The notes beneath the pieces were generated by a model, which was given only the letters and a program-made list of their open reading frames with translations, was not told where the DNA came from and did not search any database. DNA of 20,001 bases from DASUPK01 sp033856335 (GTDB lineage Bacteria; Actinomycetota; Thermoleophilia; Solirubrobacterales; 70-9): positions 1-20,001 of the forward strand of contig JAWVFG010000013.1 in NCBI GenBank assembly GCA_033856335.1. Direction: 5' to 3'. Made by a program: the position numbers and the translations under genes. Positions 6,974-14,563 of this stretch are shown here, piece after piece. Numbering within the stretch: the first letter of the stretch is position 1; each line of letters begins with the position of its first letter.

Positions 6974-8545
6974 GTGAACGCGTCCGACAAGGCTGAAGCT
7001 CCCGCGCACGCGCCGGTCGTCCTCACCGCGTTGATCCTCGTCGCGGCTGTGGCCAACCTGAACCTGGCGGTGGCCAACGTCGCCCTGCCAGACATCGGCA
7101 AAGCCTTCGACGCGGGGCAAACCGGCCTCGACCTCGTGGCAGTGGGCTACTCGCTCGGTCTCGCCGCGTCGGTGCTCTACTTCGGCGCGCTCGGCGACCG
7201 CTACGGGCGAAAGATGATGCTCATCGCGGGTACCGGCCTCGCGATCCCGGCATCGCTCGCGGCAGCCTTTGCGCCCTCCCTGGGTGTCCTCTTCCTGGCT
7301 CGGCTGATCGGCGGGCTGGCTGCCGGCATGGCCTTCCCCACCACCCTCGCCCTGATCACCGCGCTCTGGTCGGGGCCGGCGCGGACAAAGTCGATCGCGT
7401 TGTGGTCCGCCTTGGGCGGAGGAATCTCAGCGCTCGGGCCGCTGCTCTCTGGTGCACTGCTGACCGGATTCGATTGGGGCTCGGTCTTCCTCGTCACCCT
7501 CCCACTTGCCTTCGTCGCCCTCTATATGGCATGGCGCTACGTGCCGGCCCATGTCAACGAGGCGACCGAGCGGATCGACCATCTCGGCGGCGTGTTCTCG
7601 ATCGTGCTCGTGGCGGCGCTGATCTTCGCCATCAACGTGGCCCCGGTGCCCGGAAAGGGAGTGCTCGCTATCAGCATGGGGGCCATCGCCCTCGCCGCAG
7701 CGGCGGCGTTCGTCATCCGCCAGCGCCGGGTGCAAGCCCCGCTCTACGACCTGAAGATCGCCTCCCGCCGCGTCTTCTGGGTAGCGGCATGTGCGGGGAT
7801 CATCGTCTTCGGCACGCTGATGGCCGCCCTGTTCATCGGCCAGCAGTTCCTGCAGAACGTGCTCGACTATTCGACCCTGGACGCCGGCCTGGCCATCATC
7901 CCGGCGGCGATCTGCATGGTGCTCGTGGCGCCCCGCTCGGCGAAGCTGGTCGAGACGCGTGGGGCTCGGTTCACGCTGCTGCTCGGCTACTTCTTCTGCC
8001 TACTCGGCTTCATCATCATGCTGCTGCTCTGGAAGGACGACATCGCCTACTGGAAGGTGGGCCTTGGCTACGCACTGGTCGGGATCGGGGTCGGCTTCGC
8101 CGGGACTCCGGCTTCGCACTCGCTCACCGGCTCGGTTCCGGTCAGGCGAGCGGGGATGGCCTCCGCCACAGCCGACCTGCAGCGCGATCTGGGCGGCGCG
8201 ATCATGCAGTCGATCCTCGGGGCCCTGCTCACCGCCGGCTACGCGGCGGCCGCAGGAGCGGCAATCGCCGCCTCGCCCAACGCAAGCCACGTCACAACCA
8301 ACGTCCAGGGCGAGCTGACCAAGTCCTTCTCCAGCGCAGCCACCACTGCAGAGCAATACCCGCAGTACTCGAGCCAGATCATCGCCGGTGCCAAGACCTC
8401 GTTCCTGCAGGGCGACAAGTGGGCCTACACGGCGGGGATCGCCGCGATCCTGCTCGGCGCCGCGCTCGTCTTCTTCATGTTCCCGAAGGCGGACCAGGAA
8501 CAGGCCCTCCTCGACCAATACAACGCCGAGGACACCGCGACTTAG
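6974..8545 (+). CDS. DHA2-type MFS transporter with Asn in place of the usual motif D1 Asp
   Basis: A 523-residue polytopic membrane protein of the EmrB/QacA branch. Motif A G-A-L-G-D-R-Y-G-R-K is at 71-80, and antiporter motif C (S-A-L-G-G-G-I-S-A-L-G-P-L-L-S-G) at about 145-160. Motif D1 reads N-L-A-V-A-N-V-A-L-P (30-39): residue 30 is Asn where the family consensus has the membrane-embedded Asp used in proton coupling. A Ser/Thr/Gln-rich loop (about 435-490) precedes the last TM, as in the divergent neighbour. The start is GTG at 6974, which puts the first TM at the expected distance; TACGGT ends 8 nt upstream. It converges on the F420-reductase-like gene with 25 bp between stops and no T-rich terminator. 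The substrate is unknown. Confidence 0.9.
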   Translation: MNASDKAEAPAHAPVVLTALILVAAVANLNLAVANVALPDIGKAFDAGQTGLDLVAVGYSLGLAASVLYFGALGDRYGRKMMLIAGTGLAIPASLAAAFAPSLGVLFLARLIGGLAAGMAFPTTLALITALWSGPARTKSIALWSALGGGISALGPLLSGALLTGFDWGSVFLVTLPLAFVALYMAWRYVPAHVNEATERIDHLGGVFSIVLVAALIFAINVAPVPGKGVLAISMGAIALAAAAAFVIRQRRVQAPLYDLKIASRRVFWVAACAGIIVFGTLMAALFIGQQFLQNVLDYSTLDAGLAIIPAAICMVLVAPRSAKLVETRGARFTLLLGYFFCLLGFIIMLLLWKDDIAYWKVGLGYALVGIGVGFAGTPASHSLTGSVPVRRAGMASATADLQRDLGGAIMQSILGALLTAGYAAAAGAAIAASPNASHVTTNVQGELTKSFSSAATTAEQYPQYSSQIIAGAKTSFLQGDKWAYTAGIAAILLGAALVFFMFPKADQEQALLDQYNAEDTAT

Positions 8546-8570
8546 CCTCGGGCCTGCACGCCCTCGGTGC

Positions 8571-9230
8571 TCACGAGTACGTCGGGGTCGGAGGGATCTC
8601 CTTCCCCGCCTTGACCGCCTCGACCACCTTCCCGCCGTCCGGCAGCCGGTACTCCTCGCCGTAGACGGCGCCCGGCCCACCAGGTGCTTCCATCACCGCG
8701 GCGTCGGCCGTGCCGCCGAGATCCACCGGGGCGTAGCCGGCGTCGGCGATCAGGTCCATCACGATCCGCTTGGCCTCCTGGTCGTCCCCACAGACCCACT
8801 GGACTACGCGCTCCGCCTCCGGCCGGAAGGCTGCCTCCGCCTGGAAGCCGGAGGTGAGGGTGTTGAAGCTCTTCGTGTAGCGCGCGCCTGGCATTCGCGC
8901 TGCATTGTGCTGCGCCTGTGTCTCCCCCTCCGCCGGTGGGCTGTTGCCGCCGTAGAAGTTCGTGGTGTCGATCACGATCTTTCCGTCGAGACCCCCGGCA
9001 GCGGCGATGGCGTCGTCGATTCCGTCCCAGGGAACGGAGAGGACCACCACCTCGCCGAACTCCGCCGCCTCGACGGGCGTCCCGACGCTCGAGGCGTCCC
9101 CGATCTCGGCCGCGAGCGGCTCGAGCTTGGACGGGTCGCGCCCGCTCAACTTCACCTCGTGGCCGCCCTTGGCGACCTGCCTCGCACAGTTACCGCCGAT
9201 ATGGCCGGCCCCAACGATCCCGATCCTCAT
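8571..9230 (-). CDS. NADPH-dependent F420 reductase-like (COG2085) oxidoreductase
   Basis: A 219-residue cytoplasmic Rossmann protein. The N-terminus M-R-I-G-I-V-G-A-G-H-I-G contains GxGxxG at 7-12, and S-G-R-D at 29-32 supplies the Ser/Arg pair that binds the NADPH 2'-phosphate in F420:NADPH oxidoreductases. Later D-T-T-N-F-Y and K-S-F-N-T-L are family-typical. F420 is common in actinobacteria, so hydride transfer between NADPH and F420 is plausible, but many COG2085 members are uncharacterised and F420 use is not shown here. The ATG at 9230 has a GGAAAGGGG ribosome site about 7 nt upstream. It begins 21 nt after the uvrB stop on the same strand, so co-transcription with uvrB is likely. Confidence 0.82.
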   Translation of the reverse strand: MRIGIVGAGHIGGNCARQVAKGGHEVKLSGRDPSKLEPLAAEIGDASSVGTPVEAAEFGEVVVLSVPWDGIDDAIAAAGGLDGKIVIDTTNFYGGNSPPAEGETQAQHNAARMPGARYTKSFNTLTSGFQAEAAFRPEAERVVQWVCGDDQEAKRIVMDLIADAGYAPVDLGGTADAAVMEAPGGPGAVYGEEYRLPDGGKVVEAVKAGKEIPPTPTYS

Positions 9231-9251
9231 CCCTCAGCCCCTTTCCGATGG

Positions 9252-11246
9252 CTAGGCGCGGATCGCGTCGAGATCCGCCCGCAGCTCCTTGAGCTCGTCG
9301 CGGATCCGCGCCGCCTCCTCGAAGCGAAGGTCGTCCGCCGCGGCGAGCATCTCCTCCTCCAGCTCGATCACCAGCTTCTCGAGCTCCTCCGGTGTCTTGG
9401 TCGCCGTCTCGTCCCGGCGGCGCCGGCGGCGCCGGGGAGCGTTCGACTCCATCGCCAGGAACTCGGTCATGTCGGAGATCCCCTTGGTGACGGTCGCTGC
9501 GGTGATGTTGTGCTCCTCGTTGTATGCGACCTGGATGGCGCGACGGCGGTCCGTCTCGCCGATCGCCTTGCGCATCGCGTCGGTCTCCTTGTCCGCGTAC
9601 ATCAGGACGCGGCCCTCGACGTTACGGGCGGCCCGGCCGATCGTCTGGATCAGGCTGGTCTCACCGCGGAGGAATCCCTCCTTGTCCGCGTCGAGGATCG
9701 CGACCAGGGAGACCTCCGGGAGGTCGAGCCCCTCCCGCAGGAGGTTGACTCCGACCAGGACGTCGTACTCGCCCAGGCGAAGCTCGCGGATGATCTGGAT
9801 CCGCTCCAGCGTGTCGATCTCGGAGTGCAGGTAGCGGACCCGAAAGCCGTGCTCGAGCAGGTATTCCGTCAGGTCCTCGGCCATCTTCTTGGTCAGGGTC
9901 GTGACGAGCACGCGCTCGTCCTTCTCGGAGCGGATCCGGACCTCGTTCATCAGGTCGTCGATCTGATTCCTCGTCTCGCGGACCTCGACCTCGGGATCGA
10001 CGATCCCGGTCGGGCGGACGATCTGCTCGACGACGTTGGAGGACTCGGCCCTCTCCCACGGCCCCGGCGTTGCCGAAACCAGCACCATCTGACCGATCCG
10101 GTCGAGGAACTCGTCGAACTTGAGCGGGCGGTTGTCCACCGCGCTCGGCAGGCGGAATCCGAAGTCGACCAGCGTCGACTTACGGGAGAAGTCGCCCTCG
10201 TACATACCGCCGAGCTGCGGGATCGTCTGGTGCGACTCGTCGACGAAGAGGACGAAGTCGTCGGGGAAGTAGTCGATCAACGTGTAGGGCGGGCTCCCGG
10301 GCGGCCGGCCGTCGAGGATCCGCGAGTAGTTCTCGATCCCGGGGCAGAACCCGAGCTCGCGCATCATCTCCATGTCGTAGCGGGTGCGCTGCTGGAGCCG
10401 GTGTGCCTCCAGCTGCTTGCCGTGCTCCTCGAAGTGCGCGACCTGGTTGCGCAGCTCCCGCTCGATCTCGTCGACCGCGCGCTCCATCGTCTCCTCCTTG
10501 ACGACGTAGTGGCTCGCCGGCCAGACCGAGACATGGTCGATCACGTCGAGGACCTCGCCGGTGAGCGGGTCGAAGTGCTGGATCGCCTCGATCTCGTCGC
10601 CGAAGAGCTGGATCCGGTACGCGGACTCCGCATACGCGGGGAAGATCTCGAGGACCTCGCCCCGGGCGCGGAAGGCGCCGCGGGCCAGGTTCTGGTCATT
10701 GCGCCGATACTGCATCCCGACCAGCTTGCGGAAGACGTCCTGGCGGTCGATCCAATCCCCCACCTTGAAGAGCTGCATCTGCTCGCGGTAGAGATCCGGC
10801 GAGCCGATCCCGTAGATGCAGGAGACCGAGGCGACGATGATCACGTCGTCGCGGGCGAAGAGGGACGCCGTCGCGGCGTGGCGGAGGCGGTCGATCTCGT
10901 CGTTGATCGAGGAGTCCTTTTCGATGTAGAGATCCTGCGCGGGTACGTAGGCCTCGGGCTGGTAGTAGTCGTAGTAGCTGACGAAGTACTCGACGGCGTT
11001 CTCCGGGAAGAACTCACGGAACTCGTTGCAGAGCTGAGCGGCCAGTGTCTTGTTGTGCGCGATGACCAGGGCAGGGCGCTGGACCCGCTCGATGGTCGCC
11101 GCCATCGTGAACGTCTTTCCCGTACCCGTTGCGCCCAGCAGTGTCTGGACGCCCTGCTTCGACTCGATGCCCTGGGCGAGTCCCTCGATCGCCTTTGGCT
11201 GGTCCGCGGTCGGCGTGTAGGCCGGATTGAGCTTGAACTTCGGCAT
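9252..11246 (-). CDS. uvrB: UvrB, excinuclease ABC subunit B
   Basis: Full-length 664-residue UvrB, the helicase-like damage-verification subunit that receives DNA from UvrA and recruits UvrC. Walker A GATGTGKT is at 38-45. The beta-hairpin Y-Y-D-Y-Y-Q-P-E-A-Y (91-100) that clamps DNA is intact. A D-E-S-H Walker B box is near the middle. Helicase motifs include L-V-S-A-T-P-G and Q-T-I-G-R-A-A-R-N, and a C-terminal UVR (UvrC-binding) coiled coil spans about 622-657. A run of seven arginines at about 605-611 lies in the variable linker before the UVR motif. The ATG at 11246 begins the usual M-P-K-F-K-L; TACGCT ends 6 nt upstream and there is no Shine-Dalgarno. No LexA box is visible here, unlike uvrA. 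Confidence 0.98.
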   Translation of the reverse strand: MPKFKLNPAYTPTADQPKAIEGLAQGIESKQGVQTLLGATGTGKTFTMAATIERVQRPALVIAHNKTLAAQLCNEFREFFPENAVEYFVSYYDYYQPEAYVPAQDLYIEKDSSINDEIDRLRHAATASLFARDDVIIVASVSCIYGIGSPDLYREQMQLFKVGDWIDRQDVFRKLVGMQYRRNDQNLARGAFRARGEVLEIFPAYAESAYRIQLFGDEIEAIQHFDPLTGEVLDVIDHVSVWPASHYVVKEETMERAVDEIERELRNQVAHFEEHGKQLEAHRLQQRTRYDMEMMRELGFCPGIENYSRILDGRPPGSPPYTLIDYFPDDFVLFVDESHQTIPQLGGMYEGDFSRKSTLVDFGFRLPSAVDNRPLKFDEFLDRIGQMVLVSATPGPWERAESSNVVEQIVRPTGIVDPEVEVRETRNQIDDLMNEVRIRSEKDERVLVTTLTKKMAEDLTEYLLEHGFRVRYLHSEIDTLERIQIIRELRLGEYDVLVGVNLLREGLDLPEVSLVAILDADKEGFLRGETSLIQTIGRAARNVEGRVLMYADKETDAMRKAIGETDRRRAIQVAYNEEHNITAATVTKGISDMTEFLAMESNAPRRRRRRRDETATKTPEELEKLVIELEEEMLAAADDLRFEEAARIRDELKELRADLDAIRA

Positions 11247-11252
11247 GGACTC

Positions 11253-11258
11253 AGCGTA
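11253..11258 (-). promoter_or_regulatory. Putative -10 element of uvrB, leaderless spacing
   Basis: Minus-strand TACGCT, identical to the hexamer before the coiled-coil gene, ends 6 nt before the uvrB ATG. No purine-rich ribosome site or convincing -35 hexamer is present. Confidence 0.45.
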
Positions 11259-11328
11259 CTGGTGGCGAAGGGCGCGCCATTCGGCGTCGGAGGCCTACTG
11301 GGCCGCTGCTACTGTCCGTTGGCTGGTC

Positions 11329-11351
11329 GACCCCGAGTCATAACGGGGGTC
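11329..11351 (+). promoter_or_regulatory. Hairpin immediately upstream of the ribosome site of the copper-protein gene
   Basis: GACCCC (11329-11334) pairs with GGGGTC (11346-11351) across an 11-nt loop. The stem ends 2 nt before the strong Shine-Dalgarno. It could be a leader structure or an operator palindrome; sequence alone does not separate these. Confidence 0.3.
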
Positions 11352-11353
11352 AC

Positions 11354-11360
11354 AAGGAGG
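11354..11360 (+). promoter_or_regulatory. Strong Shine-Dalgarno fixing the GTG start at 11369
   Basis: AAGGAGG is followed by a further AGGAG repeat and ends 8 nt before the GTG. It is one of only two near-perfect anti-16S matches in the window and decides this non-ATG start. Confidence 0.8.
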
Positions 11361-11368
11361 AGGAGAGA

Positions 11369-12994
11369 GTGGGACGGTCGCGCAAGGAAGCGCGGACTCG
11401 ATCGAGGGCCGGTGCCAGGACGGCCGGATTCGCGGGACTGTTCGGGATAGTCGCGGCTGTTGCGTTGTTCGCGCCCGCCGCGGCATCGGCGACCCCTCCG
11501 GCTGCGGGCTGCGACGGCGGCACGCCTGCCGGCGGCACGCTGACGACCTACGAGTGCAACGTCCCCACCGGCACGATCGGGGGCTACGAGGTCAGGCAGT
11601 GGTACATGGGCGTGCCCACGCCGCCGCAGGACGGCTTTATCACCCACATGGAGACCGACGTCGTCGATGACGTCACCGGCGCGCAGGTCCCCATTCAGCG
11701 ATTGATGCTGCACCACATCGTCTTCATCAACATCAACCGCACCGACTCCACCTGCCAAGGCCAGGGCTACACCGGCTTCGACGGCCGCAAGGACTTCGGC
11801 AACACGTTCGCCCCGCAGCGTTTTTACGCAGCCGGCGAGGAGCGGGCGAAGATGTCGCTGCCCGCCGGCTATGGGTACAGGACCAGGTGGACCGATCCCA
11901 CCCACCACGACAATTGGGCCGTGGTGGCGATGGTGATGAATCACAGGTCCAACTCCGACCACGCGTTCATCCACTACGAGGTGACGATCGACTCCAATCC
12001 GGCTCTCACCCCGGTGACGCCGTATTGGTTCGACGTCCGCGACTGCCACGCCGACCCGATCTACAACATCCCGGGCGTCGCCCCGAAGGCCAAGAAGGCG
12101 AAGAGGGGACACAAGAGCGGCGATGGCCAGGCCTCGGCCGCCAAGAAGCACAAGAAGCACAAGAAGAAGCACAAGAAGGTCAGGGCGACGCCGACCACCG
12201 ACGCCACCCACGACATCACCTTCCAGCAGAGCGGCGACCTGATCGCCGGGGCCGGGCACGTCCACGGCGGCGCGATCAAGGAGACATTGACGCAGCCCGA
12301 CTGCGGGAACCGCCAGGTGGCCGAGTCGGATCCGACCTGGGGGCTGCCGGACCACCCGTTCTACAACGTCAGACCGGTCCTGCATGAGCCCGGGCCCATC
12401 AATATGAGCGCCTTCCGGAGCACCAGCGGCCTTCCCATCCACGCGGGCGAGACCCTCCGGCTCAACTCGATCTACGACGACTCTCAGCCCCACGTCCGCG
12501 TCATGGGGATCCTGGTCGCCTACTTCGCGCCCAACCCGTCGGTGACGCAGAACTGCGGGCCCATTCCGGACTGGGAGGTCCTGAAGACCACTCAACCCGG
12601 CCGCTCAGGGCCGATCCCGTTCACGATCCCGCTTACCGGGCTCGATGCCAACGGCCAGGCCACCACGATCGATGGCCCGCCCGGGCAGTTCCGGAACGCC
12701 TCCTCGGGGACCGTGATCCCGGTCGGCGACCGCTTCTTCGGCGACCCCAACCTCCGGGTGCGCAGGGGGTCGACCCTCACCTGGCAGTTCGGGGGGACCG
12801 AGCTCCACAACCTGACGCTCGCGAACGGCCCGCTCGGGATCGGCTCCGACAACCTCGACGGCAACCGCACCTACACGCAGAAGCTCGACCGACCCGGGAC
12901 CTACAGGTTCTTCTGCGCCCTGCACCCGACGCAGATGCAGGAGCGAATCGTGGTCACCGACAAGAAGAAGCACAAGAAGCACAAGAAGCGGTAG
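11369..12994 (+). CDS. Secreted probable copper protein: PHM-like histidine motifs plus C-terminal cupredoxin
   Basis: A 541-residue exported protein. A basic N-terminus is followed by a hydrophobic signal segment (about 20-41). The main region carries motifs like the two copper sites of peptidylglycine alpha-hydroxylating monooxygenase: H115-H116 in R-L-M-L-H-H-I-V-F, H192 in V-M-N-H-R-S, H297-V-H299-G-G, and M379 in H-V-R-V-M-G-I-L-V. The C-terminal 90 residues look like a type 1 cupredoxin: H480 (T-E-L-H-N-L) and C516-x2-H519-x3-M523. A Lys/His-rich segment splits the PHM-like region (259-270) and a similar tail ends the protein (532-541). The start is GTG with a strong AAGGAGG. It is probably a copper-binding extracellular redox enzyme or electron carrier; catalysis and substrate are unproven. 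Relatives, as I recall, are common in Solirubrobacterales and annotated hypothetical. Confidence 0.8.
   Translation: MGRSRKEARTRSRAGARTAGFAGLFGIVAAVALFAPAAASATPPAAGCDGGTPAGGTLTTYECNVPTGTIGGYEVRQWYMGVPTPPQDGFITHMETDVVDDVTGAQVPIQRLMLHHIVFININRTDSTCQGQGYTGFDGRKDFGNTFAPQRFYAAGEERAKMSLPAGYGYRTRWTDPTHHDNWAVVAMVMNHRSNSDHAFIHYEVTIDSNPALTPVTPYWFDVRDCHADPIYNIPGVAPKAKKAKRGHKSGDGQASAAKKHKKHKKKHKKVRATPTTDATHDITFQQSGDLIAGAGHVHGGAIKETLTQPDCGNRQVAESDPTWGLPDHPFYNVRPVLHEPGPINMSAFRSTSGLPIHAGETLRLNSIYDDSQPHVRVMGILVAYFAPNPSVTQNCGPIPDWEVLKTTQPGRSGPIPFTIPLTGLDANGQATTIDGPPGQFRNASSGTVIPVGDRFFGDPNLRVRRGSTLTWQFGGTELHNLTLANGPLGIGSDNLDGNRTYTQKLDRPGTYRFFCALHPTQMQERIVVTDKKKHKKHKKR
12143..12178 (+). repeat. Lys/His codon repeat (AAGAAGCAC units) in the copper-protein gene
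   Basis: Codons 259-270 encode K-K-H-K-K-H-K-K-K-H-K-K from repeated AAG and CAC codons. A second copy of the same pattern, codons 532-541 at 12962-12991, encodes the C-terminal tail. The two tracts could bind metal or anionic cell-wall polymers, or anchor the protein; they could also recombine with each other. Confidence 0.85.
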
Positions 12995-13008
12995 ACGGCT
13001 TCGCCCTT

Positions 13009-13025
13009 CGCTCCGAAATGGAGCG
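13009..13025. terminator. Possible bidirectional hairpin between convergent genes
   Basis: CGCTCC/GGAGCG with loop GAAAT, in the 43-bp gap between the stops of the copper-protein gene and the serine protease gene. There is no T-tract on either strand. Confidence 0.4.
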
Positions 13026-13037
13026 CCCTGGTCGCCG

Positions 13038-13868
13038 CTAGCCGGCGTTGATGAAATCCAGGCTCGCCGAGACCCTCGAGTAGACGGTCGGGGCCGCCGG
13101 CAGCCCGCAGAGCGCCCCGCCGTACGAGACGGTGCCCACCTCGACTGGGCCGGTCGAGGTGTCGGCGACGAGAGGCCCGCCGCTGTCGCCGGAGCAGGCC
13201 GAGGTGTGGATCTTGAAGCGGCCTCCCTTCTTGCGCCTAGCGCCAAGGGCGCAGATCATGCTCTCTGGTGCGTAGAGGTCGCTCGTGTAGGACTTCAGGC
13301 ACCTCTGGTCGGTTCGCACCTGTTCGATCGTCGCCTTCAGAAACCCGGCGAGATGCGTGCCGAACGGGTTGGTCGCGCCGTAACCGGCCACGCTGAGCTG
13401 ACCGCCGATCGCCGTCGTGGCGGCGTCTTGATCCGGGGTGGCCAGGGCGATCGGTTGGGCCGTCGTCGCCTGTGCCAGGTTGAGCACGGCCACGTCATGC
13501 AGGCCCGTCTGTTCGAAGTCGGGGTGCACCCGGCCGGAGACCACGCCGATCGACTGCCCGACCGACGCGTCGCGCAGGGTCGGGCGCCCGATGACCACCT
13601 GGAAGTTGGCGAGGTCGAAGCCGTCGACGCAGTGCCCCGCGGTGAGGACCTTGGTCGGGCCGATCACCGATCCGCTGCAGTGCATGTGCCCCTTGCGGAA
13701 GATGGCGACGGCGTATGGCCACTGCGCTGGGTTGGCGGCGGCACCCCCGACGATCGCGGAGCGCGCCCGCGGCGCCGCGGCGGCGGTGGACGGGGTCCCG
13801 CAAACGGCCAGCGCGGACGCACAGGTCACGATGGACAGCAGGCTGCGGTTTCGGCGACTCAGCTCCAT
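13038..13868 (-). CDS. Secreted trypsin/chymotrypsin-fold (S1) serine protease
   Basis: A 276-residue exported endopeptidase. The signal peptide is about 1-32 (C-rich, ends in A-A-A-A-P). A short propeptide leads to I-V-G-G at 39-42, the classical zymogen cleavage site. The triad is H79 (T-A-G-H-C), D125 (H-D-V-A-V-L) and S229 (G-D-S-G-G-P-L). Three canonical disulfides can be placed: C64-C80, C190-C206 and C225-C254. The residue corresponding to chymotrypsin 189 is S223 rather than Asp, with G250 at 216, suggesting chymotrypsin-like rather than Arg/Lys specificity. The ATG at 13868 has GAGGGAG about 5 nt upstream. It follows the lytic transglycosylase stop by 20 nt, so it is probably the last gene of the rpsA-coaE operon. 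Confidence 0.95.
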   Translation of the reverse strand: MELSRRNRSLLSIVTCASALAVCGTPSTAAAAPRARSAIVGGAAANPAQWPYAVAIFRKGHMHCSGSVIGPTKVLTAGHCVDGFDLANFQVVIGRPTLRDASVGQSIGVVSGRVHPDFEQTGLHDVAVLNLAQATTAQPIALATPDQDAATTAIGGQLSVAGYGATNPFGTHLAGFLKATIEQVRTDQRCLKSYTSDLYAPESMICALGARRKKGGRFKIHTSACSGDSGGPLVADTSTGPVEVGTVSYGGALCGLPAAPTVYSRVSASLDFINAG

Positions 13869-13888
13869 GGTTTCTCCCTCGACAGGCC

Positions 13889-14563
13889 TCAGTCGAGTCC
13901 GAGCTCGTGACGGTAATGCCGCGCGTACTCGCCGCGCTTCGCGAGGACATTCTCTACGTAGTCGCGGGTCTCGGGGAAGGGGATGTCGCCAAGGCTCAGG
14001 CTCGAGCCGCCCCAGGCGCTGACGTTCGTCTCGCCGGCGTTGTAGGCGGCCAGCGCCGCGATCTCGTTGTCGCCGAACTTCTGGATCAGGTAGTGGAGGT
14101 AGAAGGTCCCGTATCGGATGTTGATGTCGGGGTTGGCGAGATCGGCGAACTTGAACGTCTGCCCGCCGCTCAGGCTCTCGATGACCTTCGCCGTGGCGGG
14201 CGTGATCTGCATCAGGCCGCGTGCGCCCGCATGTGAGGTCTGATCCCGGAAGCGGGACTCGGTGTAGATCACCGCTGCGATCAGATCCGCGGGCACGTCC
14301 TTCTGGGCGGCCTGCTGGCGGATGATGTCCTCGTGCTGAAGCGGCAGGGTGACCTCCTCCAGCGACCTCTGGAAGCGGTCGCTGTTGGCGAGCACGAAGC
14401 CGCCCAGAGCGCCGACGATCAGCGTCCCGCCGATCACCAGGGCGCGGCGCCGTCGCTGCGATCGCCGGCGCACCTTCGATTGGCTCGTGCGCCGCGTCTT
14501 GGAGCGGGTGCTGCTGCGTCGCGAGCGCGTGCGCGCCGACCGCACGGACGCGCCGGGGCTCAT
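13889..14563 (-). CDS. Membrane-anchored lytic transglycosylase (SLT/GH23 domain)
   Basis: A 224-residue peptidoglycan-cleaving enzyme that forms 1,6-anhydro-MurNAc ends. Residues 1-40 are extremely rich in Arg, Ser, Thr and Lys, followed by one hydrophobic anchor (about 41-58). The SLT fold follows, with catalytic E102 in Y-T-E-S-R-F, the G-L-M-Q-I motif at 116-120 and A-A-Y-N-A-G at 172-177. The basic tail should stay cytoplasmic and the catalytic part face outward. The ATG overlaps the coaE TGA by 4 nt, so translation is probably coupled. Its place behind rpsA-coaE and before a secreted protease ties growth-linked transcription to cell-wall turnover. Length and domain order fit small single-domain SLT proteins. 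Confidence 0.93.
   Translation of the reverse strand: MSPGASVRSARTRSRRSSTRSKTRRTSQSKVRRRSQRRRRALVIGGTLIVGALGGFVLANSDRFQRSLEEVTLPLQHEDIIRQQAAQKDVPADLIAAVIYTESRFRDQTSHAGARGLMQITPATAKVIESLSGGQTFKFADLANPDINIRYGTFYLHYLIQKFGDNEIAALAAYNAGETNVSAWGGSSLSLGDIPFPETRDYVENVLAKRGEYARHYRHELGLD

Noticed and set aside
8546..8570. Intrinsic terminator between the MFS and F420-reductase-like genes
   Set aside because: Only a 4-bp GGGC/GCCC stem is present with no T-tract.
8388..11450. A 1020-codon plus-strand open frame
   Set aside because: It runs antisense to uvrB and the F420-reductase-like gene, both with full family motifs; its Asp/Leu/Val/Arg-rich composition is the usual antisense shadow.
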